Below are positions 54,675 to 64,000 of a stretch of 64,000 bases of DNA, one piece after another (within the stretch, counting starts at the first letter, position 1; every line of letters begins with the position of its first letter). Under the pieces are notes generated by a model. The model did no database searches, was not told where the DNA came from, and worked only from the letters and a program-made list of their open reading frames with translations. The stretch spans positions 1 through 64,000 of the forward strand of contig WSYC01000005.1 in NCBI GenBank assembly GCA_009773635.1, given 5' to 3'. The position numbers were made by a program, and so were the translations under genes. The stretch is from Beijerinckiaceae bacterium (lineage in GTDB: Bacteria; Pseudomonadota; Alphaproteobacteria; Rhizobiales; Beijerinckiaceae).

Positions 54675-55630
54675 GGCGCACCTCCGAGGGAGGAATGCGC
54701 GGCCGGGCTTTGCCCGCCGATCAGCGCCGCCAATGTCAGCAGGGTTTCGACCGCCGGGCGATGCGTGACGTGTTTGACGAAGGCAAAGCCGTGCCGGAGC
54801 GCGATGCGGCGCAGCTCCTCGTTGATCGCGGCGATGCGATCCCGGTAGCGGGCGGCGACCTCGAGGGCCTCGCCGACGCGCCAGGTTTCGCTGGATTCAA
54901 GCCCTTCGAATTCCATTTCACCGGAGAAGGGGAATTCCTCCTCCGCGGGGTCGCGCACCAGCACGATCGTGCCGCGCACGCCGCGATGCGCAATCCGGGC
55001 GATTTTTTCGGCAAATTCCGCTGTTGGCATGATGAAATCGCCGATCAGGACGAGATGATCCTGACGCCTGACGGGCAGGATATCCGGCAGCGCATCGGCG
55101 TGCATCGGGTCGGGGTGAGCGGGATTTTGCCGTAACATGGCTTCGGCCAGCCGCATGATGATGTTGCGCGAGGCCATCGGCGTGGTTCGGCCGGGAATGC
55201 CGACGCGTTCGCCGGCATGAACGAGAAGATCCGCCAGGGCGAGGCCGATCAGCACCGCGCGGTCCCGTTTCGGGCGCCCCGCCAGCCGCGAGGCAAAATG
55301 CATCGAGGCCGAGAAATCGATCCAGAGCCAATGCACGGCGGCGCTTTCCCATTCGCGTTCGCGCACATAGAGCCGGTCGTCCCGCGCGGAGCGACGCCAG
55401 TCGATCCTGCCCGTTGATTCTCCGGCGACGAAAGGGCGGAATTCCCAGAATTCCTCGCCCGGCCCGGCGCGGCGGCGGCCATGGATGCCAAGCTGCATCT
55501 GCGCGGCGACATTGCGGGCTTCCACGACAAGGTGCGGCAGGACCTCGGCGAGGCGCGCAGCTTCCCCCGTCAGCGCGAGCGGAAGCTTCGTGCCATAGGC
55601 TGGAACTGACCGGGCTTCCTCAGCTGCCAT
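54671..55630 (-). CDS. DUF58 domain protein
   Basis: A 319-residue protein with the DUF58 signature GEEFWEFRPFVAGESTGRIDWRRSAR followed by a VWA-like fold (WLWIDFSASMHF, LVLIGDFIMP). It has no clear membrane segment. It follows the MoxR gene by 36 bp and overlaps the DUF4159 gene by 4 bp. MoxR and DUF58 proteins work together as a chaperone pair in the families studied; the client is unknown here. Confidence 0.9.
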   Translation of the reverse strand: MAAEEARSVPAYGTKLPLALTGEAARLAEVLPHLVVEARNVAAQMQLGIHGRRRAGPGEEFWEFRPFVAGESTGRIDWRRSARDDRLYVREREWESAAVHWLWIDFSASMHFASRLAGRPKRDRAVLIGLALADLLVHAGERVGIPGRTTPMASRNIIMRLAEAMLRQNPAHPDPMHADALPDILPVRRQDHLVLIGDFIMPTAEFAEKIARIAHRGVRGTIVLVRDPAEEEFPFSGEMEFEGLESSETWRVGEALEVAARYRDRIAAINEELRRIALRHGFAFVKHVTHRPAVETLLTLAALIGGQSPAAHSSLGGAP

Positions 55631-55666
55631 TACGCCCCGCTGCCTCGTTTCCTGCGCATGTCCGTC

Positions 55667-56680
<1,014 letters not shown>

Positions 56681-56695
56681 CTTTGTCATCTCCAT

Positions 56696-56727
56696 GGTCG
56701 AGGGTAGATCAGGTCGAGGGTAGATCA
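56696..56727. repeat. tandem 16-bp duplication upstream of moxR
   Basis: GGTCGAGGGTAGATCA occurs twice in perfect tandem (56696-56711 and 56712-56727), followed by a third partial GGT. It lies directly before the moxR start, in its leader. Confidence 0.8.
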
Positions 56728-57006
56728 GGTCTTGAAAGGAGCGGCGGGAGGGCCGACACTCCGGCATCCCTCACGGTCAATCTGGAACGCTCTCGCCCGA
56801 ACGGCAATGGATGAAAGGCATCGCCGCGTCATTTCGCCCACAATTGTTCGTGTTATTGCTGCAAGCACCGCTTTCGAGACTGCAGCTTTTGTCAGGGAAA
56901 ACCGCATTCGAAGGCGCAAACATGGCAAGGCAAAGGCAGGCTTCCCGCAAACGGGCTTTTCCTTTGGCGCGCGAGCCCCTAAATCTTCCGGGGAAGCGAG
57001 GTCCGA
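56728..57006. other. divergent intergenic region between moxR and the DUF1285 gene
   Basis: This 279-bp stretch (311 bp with the tandem repeat) must hold the promoters of both divergent transcription units. Two ORFs are tracked here but they have no start signal or family likeness. I see no tRNA, hairpin terminator or clear regulator site. Confidence 0.5.
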
Positions 57007-57591
57007 ATGCCAGAGCCGGTTCTTTCCAGCGATGTTCTTCCCAAACGCTTTCTGGAAGCGGCGGCTGAACACGCCGGCAAGCGCATGCCGCCGGTGGAAC
57101 GCTGGAACCCGGATTATTGCGGCGAGATCGACATGCGGATCGCGCGCGACGGGCGCTGGTTCTATATGGGCACGCCGATCAATCGCCTGCCGCTGGTGAA
57201 GCTCTTCGCCACGATCCTGCGCCGTGACCCCGAGCGCTATGTGCTGGTGACACCCGTCGAACGCGTCGGCATCCTCGTCGAGGACGCGCCGTTTCTCGCG
57301 GTCGAGAAGGAGCGGGTCGTCGGCGAAAACGGTGCAACGCTCGCGTTCCGCACCAATCTCGACGAAATCATCGTCGCGGGGCACGATCACCCCATGCGAT
57401 TCGAGCTTGATGAAACCGGAGGGTTGAAACCCTACGTCCACGTGCGCGGCGACCTCTGGGCACGACTGACGCGTTCTCTCGCGCTCGACCTCATCGAGAT
57501 GATGGTTCCGGATGATCACGGCAGGCTGGGCATTCTGGTGGCAGGCGCATTCTTTGCCGTGCCTGATCTCGCGGAAGTGCCGCGACCATGA
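57007..57591 (+). CDS. DUF1285 family protein
   Basis: A 194-residue protein of the DUF1285 family: NPDYCGEIDMRIARDGRWFYMGTPINRLPLVKLFATILRRD, YVLVTPVERVGILVEDAPFLA, RGDLWARLTRSLALDLIEM. No catalytic motif is known. It starts a four-gene rightward operon with the CoA pyrophosphatase, DUF6111 and CCA-adding enzyme genes; its stop overlaps the next start by 4 bp. Function unknown. Confidence 0.9.
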   Translation: MPEPVLSSDVLPKRFLEAAAEHAGKRMPPVERWNPDYCGEIDMRIARDGRWFYMGTPINRLPLVKLFATILRRDPERYVLVTPVERVGILVEDAPFLAVEKERVVGENGATLAFRTNLDEIIVAGHDHPMRFELDETGGLKPYVHVRGDLWARLTRSLALDLIEMMVPDDHGRLGILVAGAFFAVPDLAEVPRP

Positions 57592-58244
57592 TGCCCCCCG
57601 TTACAGCGCGTCTTGTCACCCCAGCCGACGCTGCAGAGCCCTTCCGGGTGCGCGCCGGGCAGGTGCTGCTCCCTGAACCGCTGGCTCCGGATGAGGATGC
57701 CGCCCGCTTCGGCTGCCATGTCATCGCCGGCATGCCGGCCGAGAAGCATTTTTTCGACACCGCAAAGCCGGCGGCAATCCTCTATCCGGTGGTCGCCCGC
57801 CCGGAAGGGCTCTCGATCCTGCTGACCGAGCGGGCCGGGCATCTCAAGACCCACGCCGGGCAGGTCGCCTTCCCCGGCGGCCGGATCGAGGCCGGCGAAA
57901 GCGCGCTGGAGGCCGCGCTTCGTGAGGCGGAGGAGGAGATCGGCCTTGCGCGCCAGCACGTTGCGCCCGTCGGCTTTCTGCCGCCCTATTATTCGGGCAC
58001 CGGTTTTCGCGTCCAGCCGTTGGTGGCGCTGATCGACCCCGCAGTGATGCTGACGCCTGACCCGTCCGAGGTGGCGCGGATTTTCGAGGTTCCCCTCGAT
58101 CACGCGATGAATCTCGCGCATTATCGCCAGTCGACGATCTACTTCCGCGGCCGCGAGCGGATTTTCTATATCCTCGACCACGAAGCGGCGTATATCTGGG
58201 GCGTTACGGCCGGGATCATGCGATCCTTTGCCGAGCGATTTTGA
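57588..58244 (+). CDS. CoA pyrophosphatase (Nudix)
   Basis: A 218-residue Nudix hydrolase of the CoA diphosphatase (NudL/YeaB) group. The UPF0035 signature LTERAGHLKTHAGQVAFPGG runs into a complete Nudix box GRIEAGESALEAALREAEEEIGL. It would cleave CoA derivatives to phosphopantetheine and 3',5'-ADP. It overlaps the DUF1285 gene by 4 bp. Confidence 0.92.
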   Translation: MMPPVTARLVTPADAAEPFRVRAGQVLLPEPLAPDEDAARFGCHVIAGMPAEKHFFDTAKPAAILYPVVARPEGLSILLTERAGHLKTHAGQVAFPGGRIEAGESALEAALREAEEEIGLARQHVAPVGFLPPYYSGTGFRVQPLVALIDPAVMLTPDPSEVARIFEVPLDHAMNLAHYRQSTIYFRGRERIFYILDHEAAYIWGVTAGIMRSFAERF

Positions 58245-58262
58245 AGGGATTTCAGCGCTGCC

Positions 58263-58526
58263 ATGGGACGCGTCATTTTCGAGCTTTCCGGGTTCTTTTT
58301 CCTGCCGTTTCTGGCCTATGCCGCGTTCCTGGTCTGGCAGCAGAAGCATCCGCGCGCAGCCCGGCAGATCCTCACCAAACGGGCCTTGCAGATCCAGGCG
58401 CTGATCGGCCTCATCTGCGTCGTGATGGCCTTGCTGGTGCTGGGCCTGAATGATCCGCACCGCACCGGAGGCTATGCACCAGCTGTCTTCAAGGATGGAA
58501 AGCTGGTGCCGGGGCGGGTCGAGTGA
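58263..58526 (+). CDS. DUF6111 small membrane protein
   Basis: An 87-residue protein with two membrane segments (FELSGFFFLPFLAYAAFLVWQ and QIQALIGLICVVMALLVLGL) and a C-terminal tail DPHRTGGYAPAVFKDGKLVPG, characteristic of DUF6111. It is between the CoA pyrophosphatase and CCA-adding enzyme genes and overlaps the latter by 4 bp. Function unknown. Confidence 0.88.
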   Translation: MGRVIFELSGFFFLPFLAYAAFLVWQQKHPRAARQILTKRALQIQALIGLICVVMALLVLGLNDPHRTGGYAPAVFKDGKLVPGRVE

Positions 58527-59746
58527 TCGACGCGGATGCGCTGGCGCGCGTCCGGGCGCTGATCGCTGAGCCGGTTCTCGCGGGCGTTCTGGGCGTTCTC
58601 AATCCAGCGGGTGAGGAAACGCGGGTCGTCGGCGGCGCCGTGCGCAACGCGCTGCTCGGCATTGCGGTTCAGGATGTCGATCTCGGCACGACGATGGCGC
58701 CGGAAGAGGTTTCACGCCGCGCGAAGGCCGCCGGCTGGCAGGTGGTGCCAACGGGGATCGAGCACGGCACGCTGACGCTGGTGCAGGCCGGTCGCAGCTT
58801 CGAGGTCACGACTCTGCGGGAGGACATCGAAACCGACGGGCGGCGCGCGGTCGTGCGCTTCGGGCAGGATTTCACCCATGATGCCGCCCGGCGCGATTTC
58901 ACGATCAATGCGCTCTCGATGGGGCCGGACAGCGTGCTCCACGATTATTTCGGCGGGGCTGCTGATCTCGCGGCGCGGCGCGTGCGGTTTATCGGCGATG
59001 CCGACCAGCGCCTCAGCGAGGATTACCTGCGTGGCCTCCGGTTCTTCCGTTTCAGTGCCGCTTACGGCAGCGGACAGCTCGATCCGGCCGGGTTCGCGGC
59101 CGTGCTGCGGCACCGGCAGGGCTTCGCGCAGCTTTCGCGCGAGCGCGTGCGTCAGGAAATGCTCAAGCTGCTGATGGCGGAGCGTGCGCTGCCGGTGATC
59201 GAACAGGCGGAAACCGAGGGAATTCTGAGCGAGATCCTCGGATTTGTGCTCGATGTCCGGGCTTTCACGCAGGCTTTGAGGTTTGCCGGGCCGGTGAATG
59301 TTGATCTTGATGCGATGGCGCGGTTGGCCGCGCTTGCCGGGCCCCACGCGGGGGACGAGGCCGCGCTCTGGCAGGGACGACTCCGGCTGTCCAATGCTGA
59401 AATCAAGGCGCTCAATCGCTATGCGCAAGCGGTTGCCTGTGAGCCCGCTTCCCCGCGGCTGCTCCGTTACCGGTTCAGTGAACAGGCGCTGCCCGCGCTG
59501 GTGCTGCGCGCCGCAATGCGGGTTGATCCGGAGCATGAGCTTCCAGAACGGCTGACGGAGGCGCACAAACCGGCACCGGAATTTCTGATCACGGGGGCGG
59601 ATATCGTCGCGGCCGGTGTTTTACCCGGCCCGAGGGTCGGTAAAATTCTGGCGCGCATCGAAGCGGACTGGATTGCAGCGGGCCTCCCGGCGGACCGGGA
59701 AGCCCAAAGGCGATTTCTGGAAGCGGCGGTCGACCAGCAGCGCTGA
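58523..59746 (+). CDS. CCA tRNA nucleotidyltransferase / poly(A) polymerase family
   Basis: A 407-residue class II nucleotidyltransferase that builds or repairs the tRNA CCA end. The catalytic head has VGGAVRNALLGIAVQDVDLGTTM with the DxD metal site; RRDFTINALSM and RFIGDADQRLSEDYLRGLRFFRF follow. The C-terminal half is the family's helical body. GTG start overlapping the DUF6111 stop. It converges with the DUF2158 gene. Confidence 0.92.
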   Translation: MIDADALARVRALIAEPVLAGVLGVLNPAGEETRVVGGAVRNALLGIAVQDVDLGTTMAPEEVSRRAKAAGWQVVPTGIEHGTLTLVQAGRSFEVTTLREDIETDGRRAVVRFGQDFTHDAARRDFTINALSMGPDSVLHDYFGGAADLAARRVRFIGDADQRLSEDYLRGLRFFRFSAAYGSGQLDPAGFAAVLRHRQGFAQLSRERVRQEMLKLLMAERALPVIEQAETEGILSEILGFVLDVRAFTQALRFAGPVNVDLDAMARLAALAGPHAGDEAALWQGRLRLSNAEIKALNRYAQAVACEPASPRLLRYRFSEQALPALVLRAAMRVDPEHELPERLTEAHKPAPEFLITGADIVAAGVLPGPRVGKILARIEADWIAAGLPADREAQRRFLEAAVDQQR

Positions 59747-59758
59747 TCGTGCTTTTCC

Positions 59759-60010
59759 TCAATCCTTTTTGTCTTCCTTGTCGTCCTCGTCTTCGTCCTT
59801 GTCGTCCTCATCTTCGTCTTCGTCTTCGGCGTTCTCTTTATCGTCTTCCTCGAACTCAACGGCTTCGAGGCAAATGGCCGGAAGCTTCTCACGGTGGAAA
59901 ACTTCGGCCACCTCCGCAAACCACACGCACTCGACCTGATCGCCATCGCTCAGAACGGTCATCGCAGGGCCGCCCGACTTAACCTGTACCACATCGCCGA
60001 TATTGAACAT
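59759..60010 (-). CDS. DUF2158 (YodC-like) protein with an extreme acidic tail
   Basis: An 83-residue protein. Residues 1-52 are the YodC/DUF2158 beta-barrel (IGDVVQVKSGGPAMTV, VECVWF, HREKLP). Residues 53-83 are almost only Glu, Asp and Lys (EDEDEDEDDKDEDEDDK), encoded by imperfect triplet repeats of the CTTCGTCCT type. The domain probably binds nucleic acid or metal; the tail is likely disordered. Single gene. Confidence 0.85.
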   Translation of the reverse strand: MFNIGDVVQVKSGGPAMTVLSDGDQVECVWFAEVAEVFHREKLPAICLEAVEFEEDDKENAEDEDEDEDDKDEDEDDKEDKKD

Positions 60011-60075
60011 GTGCCTCTCCCTTGTTGGCGACTCAACGCTATCGACGCTGCGTGACAGGTTTAATGCCAGCCGGC

Positions 60076-60969
60076 TTACGGCCAGCGCACGCTCGGCGGC
60101 ATCGAGGAGAGGATCGACTCAATATTGCCGCCGGTTTTCAGCCCGAAGATCGTGCCGCGATCATAAAGCAGATTGAACTCGACATAGCGCCCGCGCCGCA
60201 CCTGCTGCTCGTGCCGATCCGCCTCTGTCCAGCTTTTCCCGATGTTGGCGCGGAGGATCGGCATATAGGCGCCAAGAAACGCCTCGCCGACGGCTTGCGT
60301 GAACGCGAAGTCCGCCTCCCAGTCGCCAGCGAGATAATCGTAGAAAATGCCGCCGATGCCGCGCGGCTCGTCGCGGTGCTTGAGGTGGAAATACTCGTCG
60401 CACCAAGCCTTGTAGCGCGCATAATCCTGCCCGTGGGCGTCGCAGGGCGCCCTCATCGCCGCATGGAAGGCGCGGGCATCGGCGTCTTCCTGCGTCCGTC
60501 GCCGGTCGAGCACGGGGGTCAGGTCCGCGCCGCCGCCGAACCAGGCCTTCGAGGTCACGACGAAGCGCGTGTTCATGTGCACCGTCGGCGCGTTCGGGTT
60601 CCACGGGTGCGCGATCAGCGAGATGCCGGTGGCGGCAAAGCGCGGGTCTTCCGCCGCACCGGGGATCTGCCCCGCGAATTCCGGCGCGAAGGTTCCGTGG
60701 ACATGGCTGACATGAACGCCGGCCTTCTCGAACACCCGGCCGCGCAGCATGCCCATCCGGCCGCCGCCGCCGGGCGTGCCATCATGGTTGGTGCGCTCCC
60801 AGGGCTTGAACTCGGCCTTGCCGGGCGCGCCCGCCTCATCGAAGAACGGCCCCTGGGCTTCCCGTTCGATGGCTTCGAAGGCGTCGATGATTCGCGCCTG
60901 AAGGCTCATGAACCACGCCGAGGCGCGCTCGCGGCGGGATGTCACGGTGCTATCCTCGATCAGTGACAT
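60076..60969 (-). CDS. hemF: oxygen-dependent coproporphyrinogen III oxidase
   Basis: A 297-residue HemF, which converts coproporphyrinogen III to protoporphyrinogen IX with O2 in haem synthesis. Motifs: [77 protein letters not shown] and [19 protein letters not shown]. The start at 60969 has AAGGA upstream; the tracked ORF is 30 codons longer. Confidence 0.95.
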   Translation of the reverse strand: MSLIEDSTVTSRRERASAWFMSLQARIIDAFEAIEREAQGPFFDEAGAPGKAEFKPWERTNHDGTPGGGGRMGMLRGRVFEKAGVHVSHVHGTFAPEFAGQIPGAAEDPRFAATGISLIAHPWNPNAPTVHMNTRFVVTSKAWFGGGADLTPVLDRRRTQEDADARAFHAAMRAPCDAHGQDYARYKAWCDEYFHLKHRDEPRGIGGIFYDYLAGDWEADFAFTQAVGEAFLGAYMPILRANIGKSWTEADRHEQQVRRGRYVEFNLLYDRGTIFGLKTGGNIESILSSMPPSVRWP

Positions 60970-61018
60970 CGTGTCATCCTTCTTTCGGTTCATCCTGATC
61001 CGGCAATGGGCCCGCCGG

Positions 61019-61537
61019 TCACGAGGCTGGCATTGGCCTGAGGGGCGGGAAGGCGTCAAGCTGCCGCAGTCCTTCCGCCAGGATTATTCCGCCGGCAATG
61101 GCGATGTTGAGTGAGCGCATCCCGGCGCGAAGCGGGATCGTGATCCGGTGGTCGCACGCGGCGTGAACCGCCTCCGGCACGCCCGCACTTTCCCGACCGA
61201 GCATGAGGATATCGCCCGGCAAAAACATGAAATCGAGATAGTTTTCGCTTGATTTCGTCGTCGCGAGCACGAGGCGATGCCCGTTCTCCCGGCGCCAGCG
61301 GTCGAAATCCGGGAAGGAGCGGTGCCGCCGGATTTCGACGCTCGCGAGATAATCCATGCCGGCGCGGCGCAGGTTCCGGTCCGAGACATCAAAGCCCGCG
61401 GGCTCGATGAGATCGACGGGAATGCCGAGGCACGCCCCGAGCCGGAACAGCGTTCCGGCGTTCTGGGGAATGTCCGGCTCATAGAGTGCCAGCCGCAGGA
61501 CGGCGCCTGCAAGCGAATTTTCCGTTTGATTGACCAT
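61019..61537 (-). CDS. trmL: tRNA (cytidine(34)-2'-O)-methyltransferase
   Basis: A 172-residue SPOUT methyltransferase, TrmL type, which 2'-O-methylates the wobble base of certain tRNA-Leu. It has [23 protein letters not shown] at the start and the knot motifs [14 protein letters not shown] and [22 protein letters not shown]. The tracked ORF adds 58 unlikely residues; I use the ATG at 61537. It is the gene upstream of hemF on the same strand. Confidence 0.92.
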   Translation of the reverse strand: MVNQTENSLAGAVLRLALYEPDIPQNAGTLFRLGACLGIPVDLIEPAGFDVSDRNLRRAGMDYLASVEIRRHRSFPDFDRWRRENGHRLVLATTKSSENYLDFMFLPGDILMLGRESAGVPEAVHAACDHRITIPLRAGMRSLNIAIAGGIILAEGLRQLDAFPPLRPMPAS

Positions 61538-61639
61538 GGTTGGGGGGTCTAACGAGGTGGAAGGGGATGGACAAGCGGCAACGACGATGCCATTGAGCCA
61601 TGAATTCAGGATCGTTCCAAACTCCGGTCTGATGCAAGG

Positions 61640-61700
61640 CTTCGCCGAGAACAGGCGAGGCACCCTGCGGCGAAGGCCAGCCCGGTGATGCCGGGCTTTT
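61640..61700 (+). promoter_or_regulatory. paired hairpins with a T-run in the petABC leader
   Basis: CTTCGCC (61640-61646) pairs with GGCGAAG (61669-61675), and AGCCCGG (61679-61685) pairs with CCGGGCT (61691-61697) directly before TTTT. The second hairpin looks like a rho-independent terminator, yet no plus-strand gene lies upstream. It may be an attenuator or the end of a small RNA about 100 bases before petA. Confidence 0.45.
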
Positions 61701-61800
61701 GCGCAGGGCATCTGGAGTGTGGAGCGTCTGGCTTGTCAAACCCGTCAACCCGGACTTGGGGGGCGCTGGCGGGGCTGAGCGATGAGGAAGGACTGACAAC

Positions 61801-62340
61801 GTGGCTGATCAATCGATGAGCGAACCGAACCGCCGTGATTTCCTGCTGCTCGCGACCGGCGCTGCCGGCGCTGTTGCCGCTGGGGGCGCCGTGTGGCCGC
61901 TGATTTCGCAGATGATGCCGGATGCCTCGACGATCGCGGCAGGTGCCCCGGTCGAGGTCGACCTCGCGCCGATCGGCGAGGGCAAGGCGATCACGCTGAA
62001 ATGGCGCGGCAAGCCGATTTTCGTCCGGCACCGCACGAAGGCCGAGATCGAATCCTCCCGCAAGGAAGATTCCCTGATCACGATCGATCCGGAAGCGGAT
62101 TCGAAGCGTGTGAAATCCTTCGAAGGCAAGGCGCAGGACCAGTGGATTGTCGTTTACGGCAGCTGCACCCACCTCGGCTGCGTTCCGACCAGCTTCGCCG
62201 GCGATTTCGGCGGCTGGTATTGCCCGTGCCACGGCTCGCACTACGACAACGCCGGACGCATCCGCCGTGGCCCGGCCCCGAAGAACCTCTTCATCCCGGA
62301 TTATGCTTTTCTGTCCGGTTCCAAGATCCGCATCGGCTGA
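61801..62340 (+). CDS. petA: ubiquinol-cytochrome c reductase Rieske iron-sulfur subunit
   Basis: A 179-residue Rieske protein of the bc1 complex. A twin-arginine N-terminus (EPNRRDFLLLATGAAGAVAAGG) doubles as the membrane anchor. The cluster ligands are in CTHLGC and CPCHGSHYD. A GTG start at 61801 has AGGAAGGA upstream. First gene of the petABC operon. Confidence 0.95.
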   Translation: MADQSMSEPNRRDFLLLATGAAGAVAAGGAVWPLISQMMPDASTIAAGAPVEVDLAPIGEGKAITLKWRGKPIFVRHRTKAEIESSRKEDSLITIDPEADSKRVKSFEGKAQDQWIVVYGSCTHLGCVPTSFAGDFGGWYCPCHGSHYDNAGRIRRGPAPKNLFIPDYAFLSGSKIRIG

Positions 62341-62406
62341 CGTTTGGCGTGAACGATTTCCGGACGAACGATGTTCGGATGACAGATTTCAAGGTGAGAC
62401 ACGAGA

Positions 62407-63684
62407 ATGGCTGAGCATCATTCCTCCTATGTGCCCTCGACGGGCATCGAGCGCTGGCTCGACGCGCGCCTGCCGATCATCCGGCTGATGCACGATTCGG
62501 CGGTTTCCTACCCGGTTCCGCGCAACCTCAACTACTTCTGGACCTTCGGCGCGATCCTGATGTTCATGCTGGTCGCCCAGCTTGTGACCGGCATCGTGCT
62601 GGCGATGCACTACACGCCGCATGTCGATTTTGCCTTCAATTCGGTCGAAAGCATCATGCGCGACGTGAATTATGGCTGGTTGCTGCGCTACATGCACGCC
62701 AACGGCGCCTCGATGTTCTTCATCGCGGTTTACGTCCATATCGCGCGCGGCATGTATTACGGCTCCTACAAGGCGCCGCGCGAAGTGCTGTGGATCCTCG
62801 GCGTGGTGATTTTCTTGCTGATGATGGCGACGGCGTTCATGGGCTACGTGCTGCCGTGGGGGCAGATGAGCTTCTGGGGCGCGACCGTGATCACCAACCT
62901 GTTCTCGGCGGTGCCGGTGGTGGGCGAGGCGATCGTGACCTGGCTCTGGGGCGGCTATTCGGTCGATAACCCGACGCTGAACCGCTTCTTCTCGCTGCAT
63001 TACCTGCTGCCGTTCATGATTTTCGGCGTCGTGATCCTCCACGTCTGGGCGCTGCACCACGTCGGGCAGAACAACCCGGCCGGTGTCGAGGTCAAGAATG
63101 TCGCCAAGGACACGATGCCCTTCACGCCGTTCGCGACCGTGAAGGACCTCTTCGCGATGGTTGTCTTCATGATCTTCTTCGCGTGGTTCGTGTTCTATCA
63201 GCCGAACTTCCTCGGCCATGCCGACAACTACATTCCGGCAGACCCGCTGAAGACCCCGGCGCATATCGTGCCGGAATGGTACTTCCTGCCGTTCTACGGC
63301 ATCCTGCGGGCCATCCCCGATAAGCTCGGCGGCGTTATCGCCATGTTTGCCTCGATCGCGGTGCTGGCCTTCCTGCCCTGGCTCGATACCTCGAAGGTCA
63401 AGTCCGGCCGTTACCGCCCGACATTCCGGATCTTCTTCTGGATCTTCGTGGTTGTGACGATCCTCTTGGGCTACACCGGCTCGCAGCCGACGGACAAGGT
63501 CGTGCTCAGCCTTGGCGGGCGGACGATCCTCGACATGGTCGGCTTCGCGCAGATCCTGACGGTGATGTACTTCGCTTATTTCTTCGTCGCGCTGCCACTG
63601 CTTGGCCTGTTTGAAAAGCCGAAAGCTGTTCCGGCGTCGATCGCGGACTCGGTCCTCGGCGATAGCGCTGCGGCCCACAAGTGA
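62407..63684 (+). CDS. petB: cytochrome b subunit of the bc1 complex
   Basis: A 425-residue cytochrome b with eight expected helices. Haem-binding histidines appear in [20 protein letters not shown] and [21 protein letters not shown]; the Qo-site PEWY motif is in [12 protein letters not shown]. It carries quinol oxidation and the Q-cycle in the inner membrane. It is 66 bp after petA and 28 bp before petC. Confidence 0.96.
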   Translation: MAEHHSSYVPSTGIERWLDARLPIIRLMHDSAVSYPVPRNLNYFWTFGAILMFMLVAQLVTGIVLAMHYTPHVDFAFNSVESIMRDVNYGWLLRYMHANGASMFFIAVYVHIARGMYYGSYKAPREVLWILGVVIFLLMMATAFMGYVLPWGQMSFWGATVITNLFSAVPVVGEAIVTWLWGGYSVDNPTLNRFFSLHYLLPFMIFGVVILHVWALHHVGQNNPAGVEVKNVAKDTMPFTPFATVKDLFAMVVFMIFFAWFVFYQPNFLGHADNYIPADPLKTPAHIVPEWYFLPFYGILRAIPDKLGGVIAMFASIAVLAFLPWLDTSKVKSGRYRPTFRIFFWIFVVVTILLGYTGSQPTDKVVLSLGGRTILDMVGFAQILTVMYFAYFFVALPLLGLFEKPKAVPASIADSVLGDSAAAHK

Positions 63685-63712
63685 GATGAGACGGGAAGAA
63701 GGAACTGCCAAG

Positions 63713-64000
63713 ATGACAATCGCTTCTCGCTCCCTGATCGCTGCTCTCGCCATTGCCGGTCTGGCAACGGCCGGCTCCTCCGCTCTTGCGGCGGGCGGAA
63801 ACGAGCACCCGCCGGCCCAGAAATGGACCTTCTCCGGGCCGTTCGGCACCTATGATCGCGCCCAGCTCCAGCGTGGGTTCAAGGTCTACAAGGAAGTCTG
63901 CGCCGCCTGCCACGGCCTCGAAAAAGTATCGTTCCGCAATCTCGCGGAAGCGGGCGGTCCGGGGTTCACGGCAGGGCAGGTCAAGACCCTTGCCGCCGAT
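63713..64000 (+). CDS. petC: cytochrome c1 (partial, runs off the window)
   Basis: The first 96 codons of cytochrome c1. A signal peptide (SLIAALAIAGLATAGSSALAAGG) is followed by QKWTFSGPFGTYDRAQLQRGFKVYKEVCAACHGLEKVSFRNLAE, with the CAACH haem site. The reading frame is open to the end of the window. It completes the petABC order. Confidence 0.95.
   Translation, partial: MTIASRSLIAALAIAGLATAGSSALAAGGNEHPPAQKWTFSGPFGTYDRAQLQRGFKVYKEVCAACHGLEKVSFRNLAEAGGPGFTAGQVKTLAAD

Overview
The window looks like a GC-rich alphaproteobacterial chromosome, most probably Hyphomicrobiales (Rhizobiales). This rests on recognised gene content: an Fdh3-type formate dehydrogenase island with DUF3305/DUF3306/DUF6352/DUF6505 accessories, a petABC (bc1) operon near trmL and hemF, an HTH-TorD fusion, and a MoxR-DUF58-DUF4159 block. 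Genes are densely packed with many 4-bp stop/start overlaps. I saw no tRNA, rRNA, insertion sequence, prophage or CRISPR array. All calls come from reading the translations; no search was run.

Layout. 0.2-9.4 kb: a small secreted protein, a quinone oxidoreductase, a GlcD-type FAD oxidase, and a leftward purine operon xdhA-xdhB-xdhC-NCS2 permease. 9.6-21.3 kb: an organosulfonate region. A leftward operon suyA-suyB-COG2855 exporter-slcC-comC-GabD-like aldehyde dehydrogenase-YitT should convert (sulfolactaldehyde and) 3-sulfolactate to pyruvate plus sulfite and handle the sulfite. Next to it lie a broken GntR/UTRA regulator, the C-terminal stump of a Gfo/Idh/MocA oxidoreductase, a PfkB kinase closely resembling sulfofructose kinase YihV, and a divergent ABC sugar-binding protein. 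The suyA promoter region and the kinase/binding-protein promoter region carry the same 21-bp inverted-repeat motif (GTCTT-N11-AAGAC), which ties the two halves into one putative sulfoquinovose/sulfolactate regulon. 21.3-30.5 kb: aldose epimerase, hydroxypyruvate-isomerase-like protein, a TPP enzyme coupled to an OpgC membrane protein, a YeeE/YedE transporter, a TTC38-like TPR protein, TusA, and a frameshifted WD40-cytochrome c fusion.

30.5-46 kb: the formate dehydrogenase and molybdenum-cofactor island. It has a multi-cluster ferredoxin on one strand and, on the other, five accessory proteins, an HTH-TorD fusion with a palindrome over its own -10 box, a small Tat protein, fdhA (frameshifted in this sequence), fdhB and fdhC, ending at a strong terminator. 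mobB and moeA follow, then a 45-aa small protein missing from the ORF track, then mobA and fdhD. 46-64 kb: housekeeping and ordinary genes: ferredoxin-NADP reductase, YbaK-like deacylase, phosphoesterase, Nudix, GNAT, the MoxR/DUF58/DUF4159 block, DUF1285, CoA pyrophosphatase, CCA-adding enzyme, a DUF2158 protein with an acidic tail, hemF, trmL and petABC (petC runs off the end).

Three otherwise intact genes (the GntR regulator, the WD40-cytochrome c fusion and fdhA) each seem to have lost a short internal segment that also shifts the frame. Either real decay or a sequence/assembly fault could explain this. It affects whether formate dehydrogenase and the sulfonate regulator should be called functional.
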